Assembly: GCF_020171785.1 (NCBI RefSeq)
Contig: NZ_JAIVAE010000002.1
Coordinates: 434,001 to 498,000 of the forward strand
Source: Guptibacillus hwajinpoensis
Lineage (GTDB): Bacteria; Bacillota; Bacilli; Bacillales; Guptibacillaceae
Length of the DNA: 64,000 nucleotides
Reading direction: 5' to 3'
A program made the position numbers and the translations under genes. The notes under the pieces were generated by a model. That model ran no database searches, had not been told where the DNA came from, and worked only from the letters and a program-made list of their open reading frames with translations. Shown here piece after piece: positions 38,442-48,091 of this stretch; the first letter of the stretch is position 1, and each line of letters begins with the position of its first letter.

Positions 38442-39695
38442 ATGAACACTGTGATTTCGATCATTATCATATTCGGAGCACTCGTTTTTATCCATGAATT
38501 GGGTCACTTGCTTCTCGCAAAGCGTGCGGGAATCTTGTGTCGAGAATTCGCAATAGGCTTCGGACCAAAAATTTTCACATTTAAAAAAGGGGAGACGGTT
38601 TACACAATCAGACTCTTACCTCTGGGTGGATTTGTCCGAATGGCCGGAGAAGATCCTGAAATGATTGAGTTAAAACCAGGTCAGCGTGTTGGTCTTCTTT
38701 TCAATGATCAAAACAAAGTGTCAAAGATTGTGATAAACCAAAAGTCAGCTTATCCTAATTTAAAAGAAGTAACGGTGGAAGAAGCTGATCTTGAGCGTGG
38801 CCTTTATATTAAAGGCTACGAAGGTGAAGATGAACCCGCCGTTGTCTATCCGATTGATGAGACGTCCCATTATGTGATGGACGGTTCAGAATTTCAAATT
38901 GCACCATACGATCGTCAATTCGGATCAAAATCGCTTTGGGATCGTTTCTTGGCTATTTTTGCTGGACCGGTAATGAATTTCTTGTTAGCAATCGTGATTT
39001 TTATTGCACTCGGTTTATTACAGGGGACGCCGACAAACCAAGTGAAAGAAGTTGTCGATGGAAGCCCTGCTGAACAAGCAGGTATGATGAACGGTGACGT
39101 GATTACTGAAATCAATGGAACAGAAATAACGGGATGGAATCAAATGACCTCGATTATTCAGGAAAATGCCAATAACCAACTTGGCTTTAATGTGGACCGT
39201 CAAGGAGAGAATGTTTCCCTATCCATTACACCTGAAAAACAGGAGCTTTCAGAAAACCAATCGGTTGGTCGAATTGGTGTTGCACCTGAATATCAGGTGA
39301 ATTTCTTGGATTCCATTGTGTTTGGCTTTACTTCAACCTATGAATTTGGAAAAGCGATCTTTGTAGGGCTTGGACAACTTGTTACGGGCCAACTCTCGAT
39401 CGATGCTTTCTCTGGACCAGTAGGTATTTATAGTTATACAGAAGAAGCAGCTTCAGGCGGCCTTTATGTCTTGATGAGATGGGCTGGTTTCTTAAGCATT
39501 AATCTAGGGATCTTTAATTTATTGCCGCTTCCGGCACTTGATGGAGGAAGACTTCTCTTCATTGGTGTTGAAGCATTGCGTGGAAAACCAATCGATCCCC
39601 AAAAGGAAAGCCTTGTTCACTTTATTGGCTTTTCGTTCCTCATGTTGCTGATGTTAGTTGTAACATGGAATGATATCCAGCGCTTCTTCTTATAA
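38442..39695 (+). CDS. rseP: Site-2 intramembrane zinc metalloprotease RseP/RasP
   Basis: This 417-residue membrane protease cuts transmembrane anti-sigma factors and leftover signal peptides. The zinc-binding HELGH is at residues 18-22 in the first membrane helix, a PDZ domain covers about residues 195-275 (VVDGSPAEQAGMMNGDVITEING), and the third ligand motif NLLPLPALDGGRLLF is near residue 350. ATG at 38442 is 9 bases from AGGTGG; GTG at 38436 is too close to that site. In B. subtilis RasP acts on RsiW and FtsL; targets here are inferred. Confidence 0.95.
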   Translation: MNTVISIIIIFGALVFIHELGHLLLAKRAGILCREFAIGFGPKIFTFKKGETVYTIRLLPLGGFVRMAGEDPEMIELKPGQRVGLLFNDQNKVSKIVINQKSAYPNLKEVTVEEADLERGLYIKGYEGEDEPAVVYPIDETSHYVMDGSEFQIAPYDRQFGSKSLWDRFLAIFAGPVMNFLLAIVIFIALGLLQGTPTNQVKEVVDGSPAEQAGMMNGDVITEINGTEITGWNQMTSIIQENANNQLGFNVDRQGENVSLSITPEKQELSENQSVGRIGVAPEYQVNFLDSIVFGFTSTYEFGKAIFVGLGQLVTGQLSIDAFSGPVGIYSYTEEAASGGLYVLMRWAGFLSINLGIFNLLPLPALDGGRLLFIGVEALRGKPIDPQKESLVHFIGFSFLMLLMLVVTWNDIQRFFL

Positions 39696-39737
39696 GAGCG
39701 ACAGGACCCGTTTTAAGAATGAAATGAGGTGCAGGAG

Positions 39738-41357
39738 ATGAAACAATCAAAATACTTTAATCCAACTCTTCGTGACAATCCAGCTGATGCAGAAATTAAA
39801 AGTCATCAGCTCCTTGTCCGAGCGGGTTTTATGCGTCAAAATGCGTCAGGTATTTATTCATACCTTCCATTAGGTAAAAAAGTATTAATGAAAATCGAAG
39901 AAGTTATTCGGAAAGAACTCGATGGAGTTGGAGCACAGGAGCTCTTAATGCCAGCGATTCAGCCAGCCGAATTATGGCAGGAAACAGGTCGTTGGGATGT
40001 TTATGGACCTGAGTTAATGCGATTAAAAGATCGTCACGGACGACCTTTCGCACTTGGGGCAACGCATGAAGAATTAATTACGAGTCTTGTTCGAGATGAG
40101 CTAAAATCGTACAAGCAGTTGCCTGTTACGTTATATCAAATCCAAACAAAGTATCGCGATGAGCGTCGTCCTCGCTTTGGCTTGCTGCGTGGCAGAGAAT
40201 TTATTATGAAAGATGCTTACTCTTTCCATTCTTCTGATGAGCAGCTTGATGACGCCTATCGCATGATGCATAGCGCTTATAGCCGTATCTTCACAACACT
40301 TGGTTTAAACTTCCGTCCAGTTGTGGCTGATTCTGGAGCCATGGGCGGAAAAGATACAGAAGAATTTATGGCCCTTTCTAGCGTTGGAGAAGATACGATT
40401 GCATACAGCGACTCTTCTGACTATGCAGCCAATATTGAAATGGCAGAGGTTCACGTTACTTATCAGAAACCAGATGAGGCAGAAGCTCCTTTAACTGAAG
40501 GAAAAGGTGAGGCTTCAGCAGATCGCCAAATTCATGCAACTCTACTTAAAGTAGAAGAGGAAACCGTTCTTGTCTTAGTAAGAGGCGATCATGAATTAAA
40601 TGACATCAAGGTGAAAAACCTTTATGGCACTGATTTGGTGGAAGTTATAAACGAAGAAGTAGATGTGAAAACATTTGATGGAAAGATTATGGCCGATCAT
40701 GCTGTTCGTTCGATTGTAAATGGTTCTTTAACAGGTAAGCATGCTTATCAAAATGTGAATCCGGATCGTGATCTTAACATCAAACGTTATGAAGACCTTC
40801 GCTTTATTCAAGAAGGAGATCCATCTCCAGATGGGAACGGCAAGATTGTATTTGCAGAAGGCATTGAAATAGGTCAGGTATTTAAACTTGGTACAAAATA
40901 TAGTGAAACAATGGGCGCGTCTTACCTTGATGAAGGTGGAAAAGCGAAACCGATGATCATGGGCTGTTATGGCATCGGGGTCTCAAGAACGCTCGCAGCT
41001 ATAGCTGAACAAAATGCTGATGATAATGGACTTAGATGGCCACTAGCTGTGACTCCGTTCGATGTTCATTTGATTACGATTAACGTGAAAGATGATGAGC
41101 AAACAGCTTTATCTGATCGTCTTTATGATACGTTGCGCGACCAGAGCTACGATGTTCTTTACGACGATCGCAAAGAGCGCGCAGGCGTTAAGTTTAAAGA
41201 TGCCGATCTCATCGGACTTCCGATAAGAGTGATTGTAGGTAAGAAGGCTAATGAAGAGATAGTCGAAGTAAAGCGAAGAGATACAGGTGAGTCTATGGAA
41301 GTTCCAGTTAATGACTTGAACAAGACAATCCAGCAGCTTTTAACACAAATGAACTAA
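39738..41357 (+). CDS. proS: Prolyl-tRNA synthetase with a reduced editing domain
   Basis: This 539-residue class II synthetase charges tRNA-Pro. Motif 2 ([19 protein letters not shown]) and motif 3 ([15 protein letters not shown]) are intact, with the C-terminal anticodon-binding domain at about 435-539. The INS editing domain (residues about 225-335) is unusually short: by my alignment with E. coli ProRS it has about 34 fewer residues, the GSLGP loop is absent, and the position of editing Lys279 is His266. Aminoacylation should be normal but cis-editing of Ala-tRNA-Pro is probably lost. ATG at 39738 follows GAGGTG by 7 bases. Confidence 0.94.
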   Translation: MKQSKYFNPTLRDNPADAEIKSHQLLVRAGFMRQNASGIYSYLPLGKKVLMKIEEVIRKELDGVGAQELLMPAIQPAELWQETGRWDVYGPELMRLKDRHGRPFALGATHEELITSLVRDELKSYKQLPVTLYQIQTKYRDERRPRFGLLRGREFIMKDAYSFHSSDEQLDDAYRMMHSAYSRIFTTLGLNFRPVVADSGAMGGKDTEEFMALSSVGEDTIAYSDSSDYAANIEMAEVHVTYQKPDEAEAPLTEGKGEASADRQIHATLLKVEEETVLVLVRGDHELNDIKVKNLYGTDLVEVINEEVDVKTFDGKIMADHAVRSIVNGSLTGKHAYQNVNPDRDLNIKRYEDLRFIQEGDPSPDGNGKIVFAEGIEIGQVFKLGTKYSETMGASYLDEGGKAKPMIMGCYGIGVSRTLAAIAEQNADDNGLRWPLAVTPFDVHLITINVKDDEQTALSDRLYDTLRDQSYDVLYDDRKERAGVKFKDADLIGLPIRVIVGKKANEEIVEVKRRDTGESMEVPVNDLNKTIQQLLTQMN

Positions 41358-41360
41358 ACT

Positions 41361-41398
41361 GTGGATAGGTGCCATTGGTACCTTCCACCTTTTTTTTC
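41361..41398 (+). terminator. Intrinsic terminator after proS
   Basis: GTGGATAGGTGCC and GGTACCTTCCAC pair around ATT with one bulge and one G-U, then eight T. Confidence 0.8.
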
Positions 41399-41435
41399 GC
41401 TATCTCTTCGCATTTTAAGAAGGAGGAAGAATTGA

Positions 41436-44400
41436 ATGGACCAGGATTTAAACATACGGAAAGAACGTCTCCAGCTGCTCCTTCAACAAATATCGGTTCC
41501 AGAAAAATTCGTTGACTATTTCAAGGATGGGTACATTTCAAAGTTAACGGTCTATAAAGAAACGAGGAAGTGGCATTTTGACTTTCACTTTCCAGACGTT
41601 CTTCCTTTTCATGTATACGAGCTATTTCGCAGTCGTTTGCAAGATGGATTAAAACACATTGCCGAGGTGACCTATAGCATTGCTACGGACTCAGGAGGAA
41701 ATGAAGAACTTGCCATGGCTTATTGGGAAAATGTTGCGGAATTAATGCAAGATCATTCCGCGTCTTTAACCAACGTTTTAAAAAAGCAAACTCCGAAAAT
41801 TAGTGGCAATAAGCTTATCGTTACGGTACGTAATGAAACAGAAGCAGCGATTGCGAGAAGAAAATTAGCAGCACCGCTAGCTGACTGTTACACAAATGCC
41901 GGCTTTCCGAAATACATGCTTGAAGTAGAAGTGAAAGCTTCTGAACAGGACTATCAGAAGTTTGTTGAACAAAAGCAACAAGAAGATCAATCTAAAATGA
42001 TGGAAGCTTTGATTGAAAAAGAAAAAGCAGATAAATCTTCAAGCAAGAACGTGCCGGATTCGCTTGTCATTGGATACAAAATTAAAGAAGATCCCGTTCC
42101 GATTGAAACGATTCAGGATGAAGAACGTCGAATCGCTGTTCAAGGTTATGTTTTCCATGCCGAAACGAAGGAACTTAGAAGTGGTCGAACATTATTAACC
42201 TTTAAAATAACGGATTATACGGATTCAATTCTAGTTAAAATGTTCTCTCGTGATAAAGAAGATGTGCCGATTTTAGAAGCTGTTCGAAAAGGCATCTGGG
42301 TGAAAGTTCGCGGTGGCATTCAAAATGATACGTTCGTTCGTGACCTAGTCATGATTGGGAATGATTTAACGGAAATCAAACCTGACTTGCGACAGGACGA
42401 GGCGCCTGAAGATGAGAAACGAATTGAACTGCATGCGCATACGCAAATGAGTCAAATGGATGCAGTTAGTACAGCGGGAGGATTGATCTCTCAGGCGGCT
42501 AAGTGGGGACATCCAGCGATTGCCATTACGGATCATAATGTTGTTCAATCATTTCCTGATGCTTACGCTGCTGGTCAAAAGCATGGCGTTAAAGTGATTT
42601 ATGGTCTTGAAGCTGATCTTGTCGATGATGGTGTACCGATGGCGTACAATGAAGCAGATCGAGATCTTGAAACAGGTACTTACATCGTTTTTGACGTTGA
42701 AACGACCGGACTGTCCGCTGTTTACAACAAAATCATCGAACTCGCAGCTGTAAAACTAAAAGATGGTGAAATTGTTGACAAGTTTGAGCGTTTTGCGAAT
42801 CCGCATCATCCGCTTTCTTCAACAACAATTGAACTAACGGGTATTACCGATGATATGGTGACGAATGCACCTGAGATTGAAGATGTCATTAAAGATTTTC
42901 ATGAGTTTATGGGAGATGACATTCTCGTTGCCCATAATGCTAGCTTTGATATGGGGTTCTTAAATGTTGGATTACGTAATGCCGGTTTAGGTGAAGCAAC
43001 GAACCCGGTTATTGATACGCTCGAATTGGCTCGTTTTCTTTATCCTGAAATGCGAAATCACCGATTAAATACGCTTTGTAAAAAGTTTGATATTGATCTT
43101 ACACAGCATCACCGAGCGATTTATGATGCGGAAGCTACAGGGTATTTATTATGGAAGCTAGTGAAGGATGCTCTTGAGCGAGAGATAACGAATCACAATA
43201 TGCTAAATGACAATATGGGCCAAACGGGTTTTCAGCGTACTCGTCCGTCTCATACCATTATTTTGGCGAAAAATGATGTAGGGTTAAAGAATTTATTTAA
43301 ACTTGTTTCACTATCGCATATCGATTACTTTTATCGAACCGCTCGGATCCCGCGTTCTAAGCTTGAGAAGTACCGAGAAGGACTGCTTATTGGTTCTGGA
43401 TGTGATAAAGGGGAAGTATTCGAAGGGATGATGCAAAAATCTCCTGAAGAAGTTGAGGACATAGCGAAGTTCTATGATTACCTCGAGGTTCAGCCTCCTC
43501 AAAATTACATGCATTTAATTGAGAAAGAACTTGTTCAAGATGAAATGGCTTTAAGAGAGATTATTGGTAAGATTGTGATGCTTGGTGAGAAATTGAATAA
43601 ACCCGTCGTAGCGACAGGAAATGTCCACTATCTCGAGCCAGAAGATCATATTTACCGTAAAATTTTAATTAAAGCGCAAGCGGGAAATCCGTTGAATCGC
43701 CAAACGCTACCGCAGGTTCATTTTAGAACAACAAATGAAATGCTCGACTGCTTCCATTTTCTTGGGGCAGAAAAAGCGAAGGAGATTGTGGTACAAAAAC
43801 CACAGGTAGTGGCTGATTTAATTGACGATATTAAACCGATTAAAGACGACCTTTTCACACCTCGAATTGAAGGTGCTGATGAAGAAATGCGTCAAATGAG
43901 CTATGGTATGGCTAGAAGTATTTATGGCGAAGAGCTTCCTACGATTGTTGAAGAAAGACTTGAAAAAGAGCTAAAGAGTATTATCGGTCACGGTTTCGCT
44001 GTTATCTACCTTATCTCTCATAAGCTTGTAAAAAAGTCGCTAAACGACGGCTATCTAGTAGGATCTCGTGGTTCAGTAGGATCTTCTTTTGTGGCGACCA
44101 TGACAGAAATTACGGAAGTTAACCCATTACCGCCGCATTATGTCTGTCCTTCTTGTAAGAAATCGCAGTTCTTTGATGATGGGTCAGTAGGATCAGGGTT
44201 CGATCTTCCTGATAAAAACTGTGAAGATTGTAATATTCCTCTTACAAAAGATGGACATGACATTCCTTTTGAAACGTTTCTAGGGTTTAAAGGAGATAAG
44301 GTACCCGATATTGATTTGAACTTCTCGGGTGAATATCAGCCTCGTGCTCACAACTATACGAAGGAACTGTTTGGGGAAGACAATGTGTTTCGTGCAGGAA

Positions 44401-45725
44401 CAATTGGTACGGTTGCTGAGAAAACGGCGTATGGTTATGTAAAGGGATATATGGGGGATCATGATCTTCACTATCGAGGAGCTGAGATTGATCGTCTTGT
44501 ATCAGGGTGTACAGGCGTGAAACGAACTTCTGGCCAGCACCCGGGTGGAATTATCGTTGTCCCGGACTATATGGATATTTATGATTTTTCACCAATCCAA
44601 TTTCCGGCAGATGATAAGACATCCGCATGGAAAACAACGCATTTTGATTTCCATTCCATTCATGATAATCTTCTGAAGCTTGATATCCTTGGACACGATG
44701 ATCCAACGGTTATTCGTATGCTTCAAGATTTAAGTGGCATTGATCCGAAAACAATACCAACGGATGATGCAGAAGTTATGAAGCTCTTCAGTGGAACCGA
44801 GTCTCTTGGCGTTACACAAGATCAGATTATGTGTAAAACAGGAACTTACGGTATTCCGGAATTCGGAACACGTTTTGTTCGTCAAATGCTTGAGGATACG
44901 AAACCAAGCACTTTCTCTGAACTTGTACAAATCTCAGGTTTATCACATGGTACTGATGTATGGTTAGGTAATGCCCAAGAGCTCATCCAGGCCGGGACAT
45001 GTAACTTAAGTGAAGTAATTGGTTGTCGGGATGACATTATGGTTTACTTAATTTATAAAGGTCTTGATCCGTCTCTTGCATTTAAAATCATGGAGTTCGT
45101 CCGAAAAGGGAAAGGACTTCAGGAAGAATGGGTAGCGGAAATGAAGAAGCATGATGTTCCTGACTGGTACATTGATTCTTGTTTGAAAATCAAGTACATG
45201 TTCCCGAAAGCTCACGCAGCTGCGTATGTATTAATGGCTGTTCGGATTGCTTATTTCAAAGTGCATCATCCGATCCTTTTTTATGCTGCTTATCTAACAG
45301 TAAGGGCAGATGATTTTGATATCGATACTATGGCAAAAGGATCCAATGCGATTCGAGCGAAGATCGAAGAGATTAATGAAAAGGGACTTGATGCATCACC
45401 AAAGGAAAAAAACCTCTTAACAGTGATGGAGATTGCGCTCGAAATGTCAGAACGCGGTCTTCGTATGCAGAAGGTTGACCTTTACCGATCAAAAGCTGCT
45501 GAATTCGTCGTCGACGGGGATTCGCTCATCCCTCCGTTCAATTCTCTACCTGGAGTTGGAACGAATGCTGCCATCAACATTGAAAACGCCAAAGAAGCCG
45601 GTGAGTTTCTTTCAAAAGAAGATTTGCAGCAGCGAAGCAAGATTTCAAAGACAGTACTAGAATACTTGGATGACCATGGATGTCTTGAAGGACTTCCAGA
45701 TGCTAACCAGCTTAGCTTGTTCTAA
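41436..45725 (+). CDS. polC: DNA polymerase III alpha subunit, PolC type
   Basis: This 1429-residue enzyme is the replicative polymerase of low-GC Gram-positives. In order: N-terminal domain (1-200), OB fold (about 225-320), PHP domain starting [12 protein letters not shown] and TDHNVV, an inserted DnaQ-type 3'-5' exonuclease at about 410-585 ([29 protein letters not shown]), the zinc motif [10 protein letters not shown]...CEDC near 905-930, and the polymerase core with [12 protein letters not shown] and the fingers region up to [12 protein letters not shown]. Length matches B. subtilis (1437). GGAGGA precedes the ATG. Presence of PolC supports Bacilli. Confidence 0.98.
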   Translation: MDQDLNIRKERLQLLLQQISVPEKFVDYFKDGYISKLTVYKETRKWHFDFHFPDVLPFHVYELFRSRLQDGLKHIAEVTYSIATDSGGNEELAMAYWENVAELMQDHSASLTNVLKKQTPKISGNKLIVTVRNETEAAIARRKLAAPLADCYTNAGFPKYMLEVEVKASEQDYQKFVEQKQQEDQSKMMEALIEKEKADKSSSKNVPDSLVIGYKIKEDPVPIETIQDEERRIAVQGYVFHAETKELRSGRTLLTFKITDYTDSILVKMFSRDKEDVPILEAVRKGIWVKVRGGIQNDTFVRDLVMIGNDLTEIKPDLRQDEAPEDEKRIELHAHTQMSQMDAVSTAGGLISQAAKWGHPAIAITDHNVVQSFPDAYAAGQKHGVKVIYGLEADLVDDGVPMAYNEADRDLETGTYIVFDVETTGLSAVYNKIIELAAVKLKDGEIVDKFERFANPHHPLSSTTIELTGITDDMVTNAPEIEDVIKDFHEFMGDDILVAHNASFDMGFLNVGLRNAGLGEATNPVIDTLELARFLYPEMRNHRLNTLCKKFDIDLTQHHRAIYDAEATGYLLWKLVKDALEREITNHNMLNDNMGQTGFQRTRPSHTIILAKNDVGLKNLFKLVSLSHIDYFYRTARIPRSKLEKYREGLLIGSGCDKGEVFEGMMQKSPEEVEDIAKFYDYLEVQPPQNYMHLIEKELVQDEMALREIIGKIVMLGEKLNKPVVATGNVHYLEPEDHIYRKILIKAQAGNPLNRQTLPQVHFRTTNEMLDCFHFLGAEKAKEIVVQKPQVVADLIDDIKPIKDDLFTPRIEGADEEMRQMSYGMARSIYGEELPTIVEERLEKELKSIIGHGFAVIYLISHKLVKKSLNDGYLVGSRGSVGSSFVATMTEITEVNPLPPHYVCPSCKKSQFFDDGSVGSGFDLPDKNCEDCNIPLTKDGHDIPFETFLGFKGDKVPDIDLNFSGEYQPRAHNYTKELFGEDNVFRAGTIGTVAEKTAYGYVKGYMGDHDLHYRGAEIDRLVSGCTGVKRTSGQHPGGIIVVPDYMDIYDFSPIQFPADDKTSAWKTTHFDFHSIHDNLLKLDILGHDDPTVIRMLQDLSGIDPKTIPTDDAEVMKLFSGTESLGVTQDQIMCKTGTYGIPEFGTRFVRQMLEDTKPSTFSELVQISGLSHGTDVWLGNAQELIQAGTCNLSEVIGCRDDIMVYLIYKGLDPSLAFKIMEFVRKGKGLQEEWVAEMKKHDVPDWYIDSCLKIKYMFPKAHAAAYVLMAVRIAYFKVHHPILFYAAYLTVRADDFDIDTMAKGSNAIRAKIEEINEKGLDASPKEKNLLTVMEIALEMSERGLRMQKVDLYRSKAAEFVVDGDSLIPPFNSLPGVGTNAAINIENAKEAGEFLSKEDLQQRSKISKTVLEYLDDHGCLEGLPDANQLSLF

Positions 45726-45746
45726 AGAGGTGCCTTCGCTTCTCTG

Positions 45747-45775
45747 TTGAATTGGTTATATGAGTATGGTATAGT
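45747..45775 (+). promoter_or_regulatory. Strong promoter of the rimP-nusA-infB operon
   Basis: TTGAAT (45747-45752), 17 bp, TATAGT (45770-45775) preceded by TGG (extended -10). Start predicted near 45782, about 100 nt before rimP. Confidence 0.8.
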
Positions 45776-45810
45776 AATTGTGGAAATACTAGTGAATACA
45801 CACGCGACGG

Positions 45811-45842
45811 AAGAGTGGGGCTATCCCACTCTTTCGTTTTCG
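45811..45842 (+). terminator. Hairpin with poor U-tract in the rimP-nusA leader (candidate NusA-dependent attenuator)
   Basis: AAGAGTGGG (45811-45819), loop GCTAT, CCCACTCTT (45825-45833), then TCGTTTTCG. It lies about 30 nt after the predicted start. In B. subtilis the nusA operon leader contains a NusA-dependent terminator used for autoregulation; the interrupted U-tract here fits that type. Confidence 0.6.
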
Positions 45843-45883
45843 ATTGGGACCCTGCTGTACAGGATCAGAAAGGAGGACAACCA

Positions 45884-46354
45884 ATGAATGAAAATGTGAT
45901 TACGGTTACTGAAGAACTAGTAAAACCAATAGTAGATGAAATGAACCTGGAACTTGTAGACATAGAATTCACGCAGGAAGGCAAGAATTGGTTTCTCCGT
46001 GTCTATGTCGATTCTCCTCGAGGTGTTGATATTGAGGAGTGCGGGACAATTAGCGAAAAGCTAAGTGAACAGCTAGATAAACATGATCCAATTACACAAC
46101 CTTATTTCCTCGAAGTTTCTTCCCCAGGTGCAGAGCGCCCGCTGAAGAAAAAGACTGATTTCGAGAAAGCGGTTGGAAAACAAGTCTATATGACAACTTA
46201 TGAACCAATAGATGGAGAGAAAAGCTTTGAAGGTAAGCTTTCTGATTTTGATGGTGAAACGGTTGTGATTGAACAGCGAGTGAAAACGAGAATTAAAAAG
46301 GTAGAATTACCTTATGAAAAAGTAGCAAGCGCAAGGCTTGCGGTTGTTTTTTAA
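45884..46354 (+). CDS. rimP: Ribosome maturation factor RimP
   Basis: This 156-residue protein promotes early 30S assembly. The N-terminal alpha/beta domain ([17 protein letters not shown], then [17 protein letters not shown]) and the C-terminal SH3-like barrel ([13 protein letters not shown], then VYMTTYEP) are typical. ATG at 45884 follows AGGAGGACAACC; the frame open from 45815 runs through the leader hairpin and is not coding. First gene of the nusA-infB operon. Confidence 0.95.
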   Translation: MNENVITVTEELVKPIVDEMNLELVDIEFTQEGKNWFLRVYVDSPRGVDIEECGTISEKLSEQLDKHDPITQPYFLEVSSPGAERPLKKKTDFEKAVGKQVYMTTYEPIDGEKSFEGKLSDFDGETVVIEQRVKTRIKKVELPYEKVASARLAVVF

Positions 46355-46372
46355 TTAAAGGGGAGAATGAAA

Positions 46373-47482
46373 ATGAAGAGTAGTGAGTTATTAGATGCGC
46401 TAACCATTCTTGAAAAAGAAAAAGGCATCAGCAAGGATATTATCGTTGAGGCGATTGAAGCAGCGCTTATTTCGGCGTACAAGCGAAACTTCCATCAGGC
46501 TCAAAATGTAAGAGTCGATTTTAATCAGGACACTGGTTCGATCCGCGTATTCGCTCGAAAAGATGTCGTAGAAGAAGTGGAAGATGCTCGTCTTGAGATT
46601 TCACTCGAAGATGCGAAAGACATTGATCGTCAATATGAATTAGAAGATATCGTGGAAATCGAAGTAACGCCTCGTAATTTCGGTCGTATCGCAGCTCAAA
46701 CAGCGAAACAAGTTGTTACTCAACGTGTCCGTGAAGCAGAACGTGGGATCATATTTAGCGAATTTATTGAACGCGAAGACGATATCATGACCGGAATTGT
46801 TCAGCGTCAAGATCATCGTTTTATTTATGTTGACCTCGGTCGAATCGAAGCACTTCTCCCTGCAGGTGAACAAATGCCGAATGAAACGTATCATTCTCAT
46901 GATCGTATTAAGGTATATGTGACGAAAGTTGAAAAAACAACCAAAGGGCCACAGGTGATGGTTTCAAGAACTCATCCTGGCCTTCTTAAGCGTTTATTTG
47001 AACTTGAAGTGCCAGAAATTTTTGACGGCACTGTAGAAGTGAAGTCAATTTCACGTGAAGCCGGCGATCGATCAAAAATTGCCGTTCATGCCGAAGATCC
47101 TGAAGTGGATCCGGTTGGCTCTTGTGTAGGACAACGCGGTCAACGTGTTCAGGCGATCGTAAATGAACTTAAAGGCGAGAAAATCGATATTGTCAGCTGG
47201 TCTGAGGATATTGTGGAATATGTAGCAAACGCTCTTAGTCCTTCAAAAGTCCTTAAAGTAAATGTAGATGAAGAAAACAAAATGACTCAGGTTATCGTAC
47301 CAGACTATCAGCTCTCGCTTGCGATCGGGAAGCGCGGTCAAAACGCCCGTCTCGCAGCAAAGCTTACAGGATGGAAAATTGATATTAAGAGTCAATCTGA
47401 AGCGGAAGAACTCGGCATCTATAGTGCTGACGAAGCTCCTCTTTTCGAGGAAAATGACGCTGAAGATTCAGAGCTAGATTAA
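46373..47482 (+). CDS. nusA: Transcription termination/antitermination factor NusA
   Basis: This 369-residue protein binds RNA polymerase and RNA to control pausing and termination. The N-terminal domain begins SSELLDALTILEKEKGIS, an S1 domain lies at about 130-200, then KH1 (VGSCVGQRGQRVQAIVNEL) and KH2 (LSLAIGKRGQNARLAAKL). It lacks the C-terminal acidic repeats of E. coli NusA, as usual in Bacilli. ATG at 46373 is 7 bases after GGGGAGA; the ATG at 46367 is too close to it. Confidence 0.97.
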   Translation: MKSSELLDALTILEKEKGISKDIIVEAIEAALISAYKRNFHQAQNVRVDFNQDTGSIRVFARKDVVEEVEDARLEISLEDAKDIDRQYELEDIVEIEVTPRNFGRIAAQTAKQVVTQRVREAERGIIFSEFIEREDDIMTGIVQRQDHRFIYVDLGRIEALLPAGEQMPNETYHSHDRIKVYVTKVEKTTKGPQVMVSRTHPGLLKRLFELEVPEIFDGTVEVKSISREAGDRSKIAVHAEDPEVDPVGSCVGQRGQRVQAIVNELKGEKIDIVSWSEDIVEYVANALSPSKVLKVNVDEENKMTQVIVPDYQLSLAIGKRGQNARLAAKLTGWKIDIKSQSEAEELGIYSADEAPLFEENDAEDSELD

Positions 47483-47506
47483 GCAAGATCGGGAGAGGTG
47501 TCCATC

Positions 47507-47770
47507 GTGCAAAAACGTAAAATTCCGATGAGAAAATGTGTCGCCTGTCAAGAAATGAAGCCAAAAAAAGAGCTCGTTCGAATTGTTCGTTCGCCTGAAG
47601 GGGTTATATCGATCGACCAAACGGGTAAAAAGAATGGACGAGGCGCATACCTTTGCAACAAAGAAGAGTGCTTTACTCTTGCTAAAAAGCGAAATTCTTT
47701 AGCGGCTCATCTAAAAGCAGAAGTGACGGAAGATATTTATGCTGACCTCGCAGAATCGCGGTCAAACTAA
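47507..47770 (+). CDS. rnpM: YlxR/RnpM RNase P-modulating protein
   Basis: This 87-residue basic protein has the YlxR-fold signature RKIPMRKCVACQEMKPKKELVRIV and the conserved GRGAYLC. In B. subtilis the homologue was recently reported to bind and modulate RNase P and was renamed RnpM; the function here is inferred. GTG at 47507 is 8 bases from GGGAGAGG, better than the GTG at 47498 within it. It ends immediately before the ATG of ylxQ. Confidence 0.9.
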   Translation: MQKRKIPMRKCVACQEMKPKKELVRIVRSPEGVISIDQTGKKNGRGAYLCNKEECFTLAKKRNSLAAHLKAEVTEDIYADLAESRSN

Positions 47771-48076
47771 ATGAACAACAAGAATTGGGAGTCACTTCTA
47801 GGACTTGCTCAGCGTGCTGGCAAAGTTGTGTCTGGAGAAGAACTTGTGGTGAAGGAAATTCAGCGCAAGAGCGCCAAACTCGTACTAATAGCGAATGACG
47901 CATCAGACAACACGAGAAAGAAAATTACGGATAAAGCAACTACTTATAAAGTCCCAGTATGTTTTGTTACAGGGCGCTATGAACTTGGTCATGCAATTGG
48001 CAAAGTTCAACGAGTCACGATAGCCGTTACTGATGCAGGGTTTGCGAAGAAACTTCACGCAATGCTCGATCAATAA
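47771..48076 (+). CDS. ylxQ: L7Ae-family ribosomal protein YlxQ
   Basis: This 101-residue protein belongs to the L7Ae/L30e/S12e family, which binds kink-turn RNAs. LGLAQRAGKVVSGEELVVKEI and the KLVLIANDASDNTRKKITDKA stretch are conserved. It is a non-essential ribosome-associated protein in Bacilli. Its ATG is contiguous with the rnpM stop codon, and infB starts 15 bp later, so the three are coupled. Confidence 0.92.
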   Translation: MNNKNWESLLGLAQRAGKVVSGEELVVKEIQRKSAKLVLIANDASDNTRKKITDKATTYKVPVCFVTGRYELGHAIGKVQRVTIAVTDAGFAKKLHAMLDQ

Positions 48077-48091
48077 CTCGGGGGTGATCGT

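Noticed and set aside
42427-42540. PolC PHP motif [10 protein letters not shown] differing from the more common HLHTPMSQMD
   Set aside because: Both metal-binding histidines are kept, so the change looks neutral.
45815-45883. 23-residue N-terminal extension of RimP
   Set aside because: The frame passes through the leader hairpin and promoter-proximal RNA; ATG at 45884 has the only good ribosome binding site and matches family length.
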